Below, in pieces: positions 6,586-11,977 of a DNA stretch of 11,977 bases (position 1 is its first letter; every line of letters begins with the position of its first letter). Origin of the DNA: Verrucomicrobiota bacterium. Lineage in GTDB: Bacteria; Verrucomicrobiota; Kiritimatiellia; CAIQIC01; Lenti-01. Made by a program: the position numbers and the translations under genes. The notes under the pieces were generated by a model, which worked only from the letters and a program-made list of their open reading frames with translations, was not told the origin of the DNA and searched no databases. The stretch spans positions 1 to 11,977 of the forward strand of contig JAKLIL010000020.1 in assembly GCA_022709625.1 (NCBI GenBank). The letters run 5' to 3'.

Positions 6586-7311
6586 TCATTGGGGGGGAAT
6601 GTCCAGCCGGGTGCCGACGCGGACGTTGTTGGCATCGGCCACGCGGTCCCGGTTGGCCCGGTAAATGGTTGTCCATTGGGCGGGCGTGCCGTAGTAGCGC
6701 GCCGAAATGGTTCCCAGCGTTTCGCCCGCCTGGACGACGTGGACCTGCGCGGCGGGGGCGGCAGGCGCCGCGGCCGGAACCGGGACGGGCGGCGCAGACG
6801 ATTCCGCCGGCGGCGGAGTGCGGGGCGCGGCGGCCGCAGCCGCCTGTTGGCGGAGCTCGGCAACTTCCAGTTCGAGGCGGCGGATCCGTTCGTCGCGCGC
6901 CTGCAGCACCCGTTTCAGTTCGACCGACGATTCCTCCATCTGCGCAACGCACGAAGCGCGGCACTGCCGGGCCAGTTCTTCGACGTCCGCGCGATACGGC
7001 GAATCGGGACGGAGTTCCAGGTAGCGCCGGTAGTGGTACAGGGCGCGCAGATAGTCTTGCCGGTAGTTGTCGAGCATCAAGCCCAGTTCGCGGTGCGCCA
7101 GCGCCAGATCCGGCTTGCGCGCGAGCGCTTTTTCGCACAGGTCGATCGCGCGATCGACGTCTTGGGCATCCTTGGCCGCGCGGGCTCGGCGGAGATGGCG
7201 GTCGCGGACTTCCCACGCTTCGCCGCCGGACGGCGCGCAGCCCGGCCAGACGGCGCCGCCCAGCAGCGCCAGCGCCAACCACGCGCCAACCGGAATCGTC
7301 GCCCATTTCAT
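6586..7311 (-). CDS. LysM-domain putative lipoprotein with TPR-like region
   Basis: This 241-aa exported protein starts with a hydrophobic signal (WATIPVGAWLALALLGGAV) ending in WPGC, giving a possible lipidated Cys25; Trp and Pro before Gly-Cys are not an ideal lipobox. Residues 33-115 look like TPR helices (DRAIDLCEKALARKPDLALA, then RALYHYRRYLELRPDSPYRA). Residues 128-158 are a short coiled coil, and 159-188 an Ala/Pro linker. Residues 190-239 are a LysM module (HVVQAGETLGTISARYYG to NVRVGTRLDIP), which binds the GlcNAc chain of peptidoglycan. It is therefore probably a periplasmic wall-binding protein. The ATG at 7311 is chosen because it begins the signal sequence; an in-frame ATG at 7350 would add 13 polar residues. 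It is the first gene after the ppdK terminator and probably heads the coiled-coil, ogt, murG, murC unit. Confidence 0.85.
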   Translation of the reverse strand: MKWATIPVGAWLALALLGGAVWPGCAPSGGEAWEVRDRHLRRARAAKDAQDVDRAIDLCEKALARKPDLALAHRELGLMLDNYRQDYLRALYHYRRYLELRPDSPYRADVEELARQCRASCVAQMEESSVELKRVLQARDERIRRLELEVAELRQQAAAAAAPRTPPPAESSAPPVPVPAAAPAAPAAQVHVVQAGETLGTISARYYGTPAQWTTIYRANRDRVADANNVRVGTRLDIPPQ

Positions 7312-7370
7312 GGTCGCCACCGTATCAAATCCGCGACCGAAATCAACCAACCATCCCCCGCGGGACGCAC

Positions 7371-7401
7371 AAAAAAAATCCGCCCCCGTTGCCGGGGGCG
7401 G
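7371..7401 (-). terminator. Intrinsic terminator of ppdK
   Basis: On the minus strand a perfect 9-bp GC stem (7401-7393 pairing with 7388-7380, arms CCGCCCCCG and CGGGGGCGG) with a 4-base loop is followed by GAT and eight further bases (7378-7371) that read as T. It sits 38 bases past the ppdK stop. The lysM lipoprotein gene begins 60 bases further on, so that operon needs a promoter in 7312-7370 or relies on read-through. I saw no good sigma70-type pair there. Confidence 0.92.
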
Positions 7402-7438
7402 AGCGAAGCGTTATCCTCGCGGAAACGCCGCCGTTTGG

Positions 7439-10186
<2,748 letters not shown>

Positions 10187-10203
10187 GTTCGTCTCCGTGT
10201 TGC

Positions 10204-10228
10204 GGCCCGTCTGGGCCCGTTTTTTTTT
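10204..10228 (+). terminator. Plus-strand terminator-like hairpin in the ppdK leader
   Basis: Read on the plus strand, GGCCC (10204-10208) and GGGCC (10213-10217) form a 5-bp stem with a GTCT loop, followed within three bases by nine T (10220-10228). That layout is a short intrinsic terminator pointing against ppdK. No plus-strand gene ends here. On the sense strand the same bases form a run of nine A and a weak hairpin in the ppdK leader, which may matter for ribosome loading instead. Confidence 0.3.
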
Positions 10229-10269
10229 GAAAATCGCCGCCACGCGCCGGGCGGGGAAAAATCGCGCGC

Positions 10270-10298
10270 ATCATCCCCTCCCGCCCACCGTTTGTCAA
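10270..10298 (-). promoter_or_regulatory. Sigma70-type promoter of ppdK
   Basis: On the minus strand TTGACA (10298-10293) is a perfect -35. A 17-bp spacer leads to GATGAT (10275-10270), which matches TATAAT at four of six positions. Transcription would start near 10263, giving a leader of about 75 bases before the ppdK ATG. It lies between the rpoC terminator and ppdK, which fits an independent, well-expressed gene. Confidence 0.7.
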
Positions 10299-10342
10299 GC
10301 GGGGATCGCCAAAACCCCAAGCGCGAAACGCTTTACTTCGGC

Positions 10343-10373
10343 AAAACCGGCGGCCCGTCCGGCGGGCCGCCGG
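10343..10373 (-). terminator. Intrinsic terminator of rpoC
   Basis: On the minus strand a perfect 11-bp stem (10373-10363 pairing with 10357-10347, arm CCGGCGGCCCG) with a 5-base loop is followed at once by TTTT (10346-10343). It begins 28 bases past the rpoC stop. The stem is very stable, but the T-run is short. Confidence 0.75.
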
Positions 10374-10401
10374 CGGCCACGGCGGGGCGTAGGCGAGCGG
10401 A

Positions 10402-11977
<1,576 letters not shown>

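Overview
The window looks like chromosomal core DNA from a GC-rich, Gram-negative-type bacterium. All genes but two lie on the minus strand. The RpoC fragment carries the long trigger-loop insertion (SI3) typical of Proteobacteria and the PVC/FCB groups, and there is a lipoprotein with a LysM domain and a run of peptidoglycan precursor genes. Glycolytic-type PPDK, tail-anchored coiled-coil proteins and GTAG-headed palindromic repeats would fit a Kiritimatiellota/Verrucomicrobiota-like lineage. That placement is an inference from gene style, with low to moderate confidence.

Minus strand, read in the direction of transcription (high to low coordinates). First comes the 3' part of rpoC, ending in a strong intrinsic terminator. 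Next is ppdK (pyruvate, phosphate dikinase) as its own unit, with a near-consensus promoter (TTGACA, 17 bp, GATGAT) and its own intrinsic terminator. A tightly packed run follows: a LysM/TPR putative lipoprotein, two C-terminally membrane-anchored coiled-coil proteins of unknown function, a methylguanine-DNA methyltransferase (ogt-like), murG and murC. The last four are joined by 4-bp ATGA stop/start overlaps, so they are probably translationally coupled. ddl begins at the left edge, also on the minus strand.

Plus strand: between murC and ddl, two overlapping genes run against the cell-wall cluster. They encode a divergent MtnA (methylthioribose-1-phosphate isomerase family) and a class II aldolase/adducin-family protein. 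Together they fit a DHAP-shunt type salvage of 5'-methylthioadenosine or 5'-deoxyadenosine. Each end of this pair is marked by a repeat structure. On the ddl side is an array of five roughly 31-bp units built on TTTCCACGCCATGGAAAA, with cores spaced 31, 31, 31 and 30 bp. On the murC side is a REP-like pair of inverted GTAG-headed palindromes that supplies the murC stop codon.

The most interesting points are the helically phased 31-bp array, the REP-like pair that overlaps murC, the salvage pair inside a mur/ddl cluster that lacks murB and ftsW here, and the uncharacterised LysM/coiled-coil module feeding into ogt-murG-murC. I saw no tRNA, rRNA, CRISPR array, transposase or phage gene.
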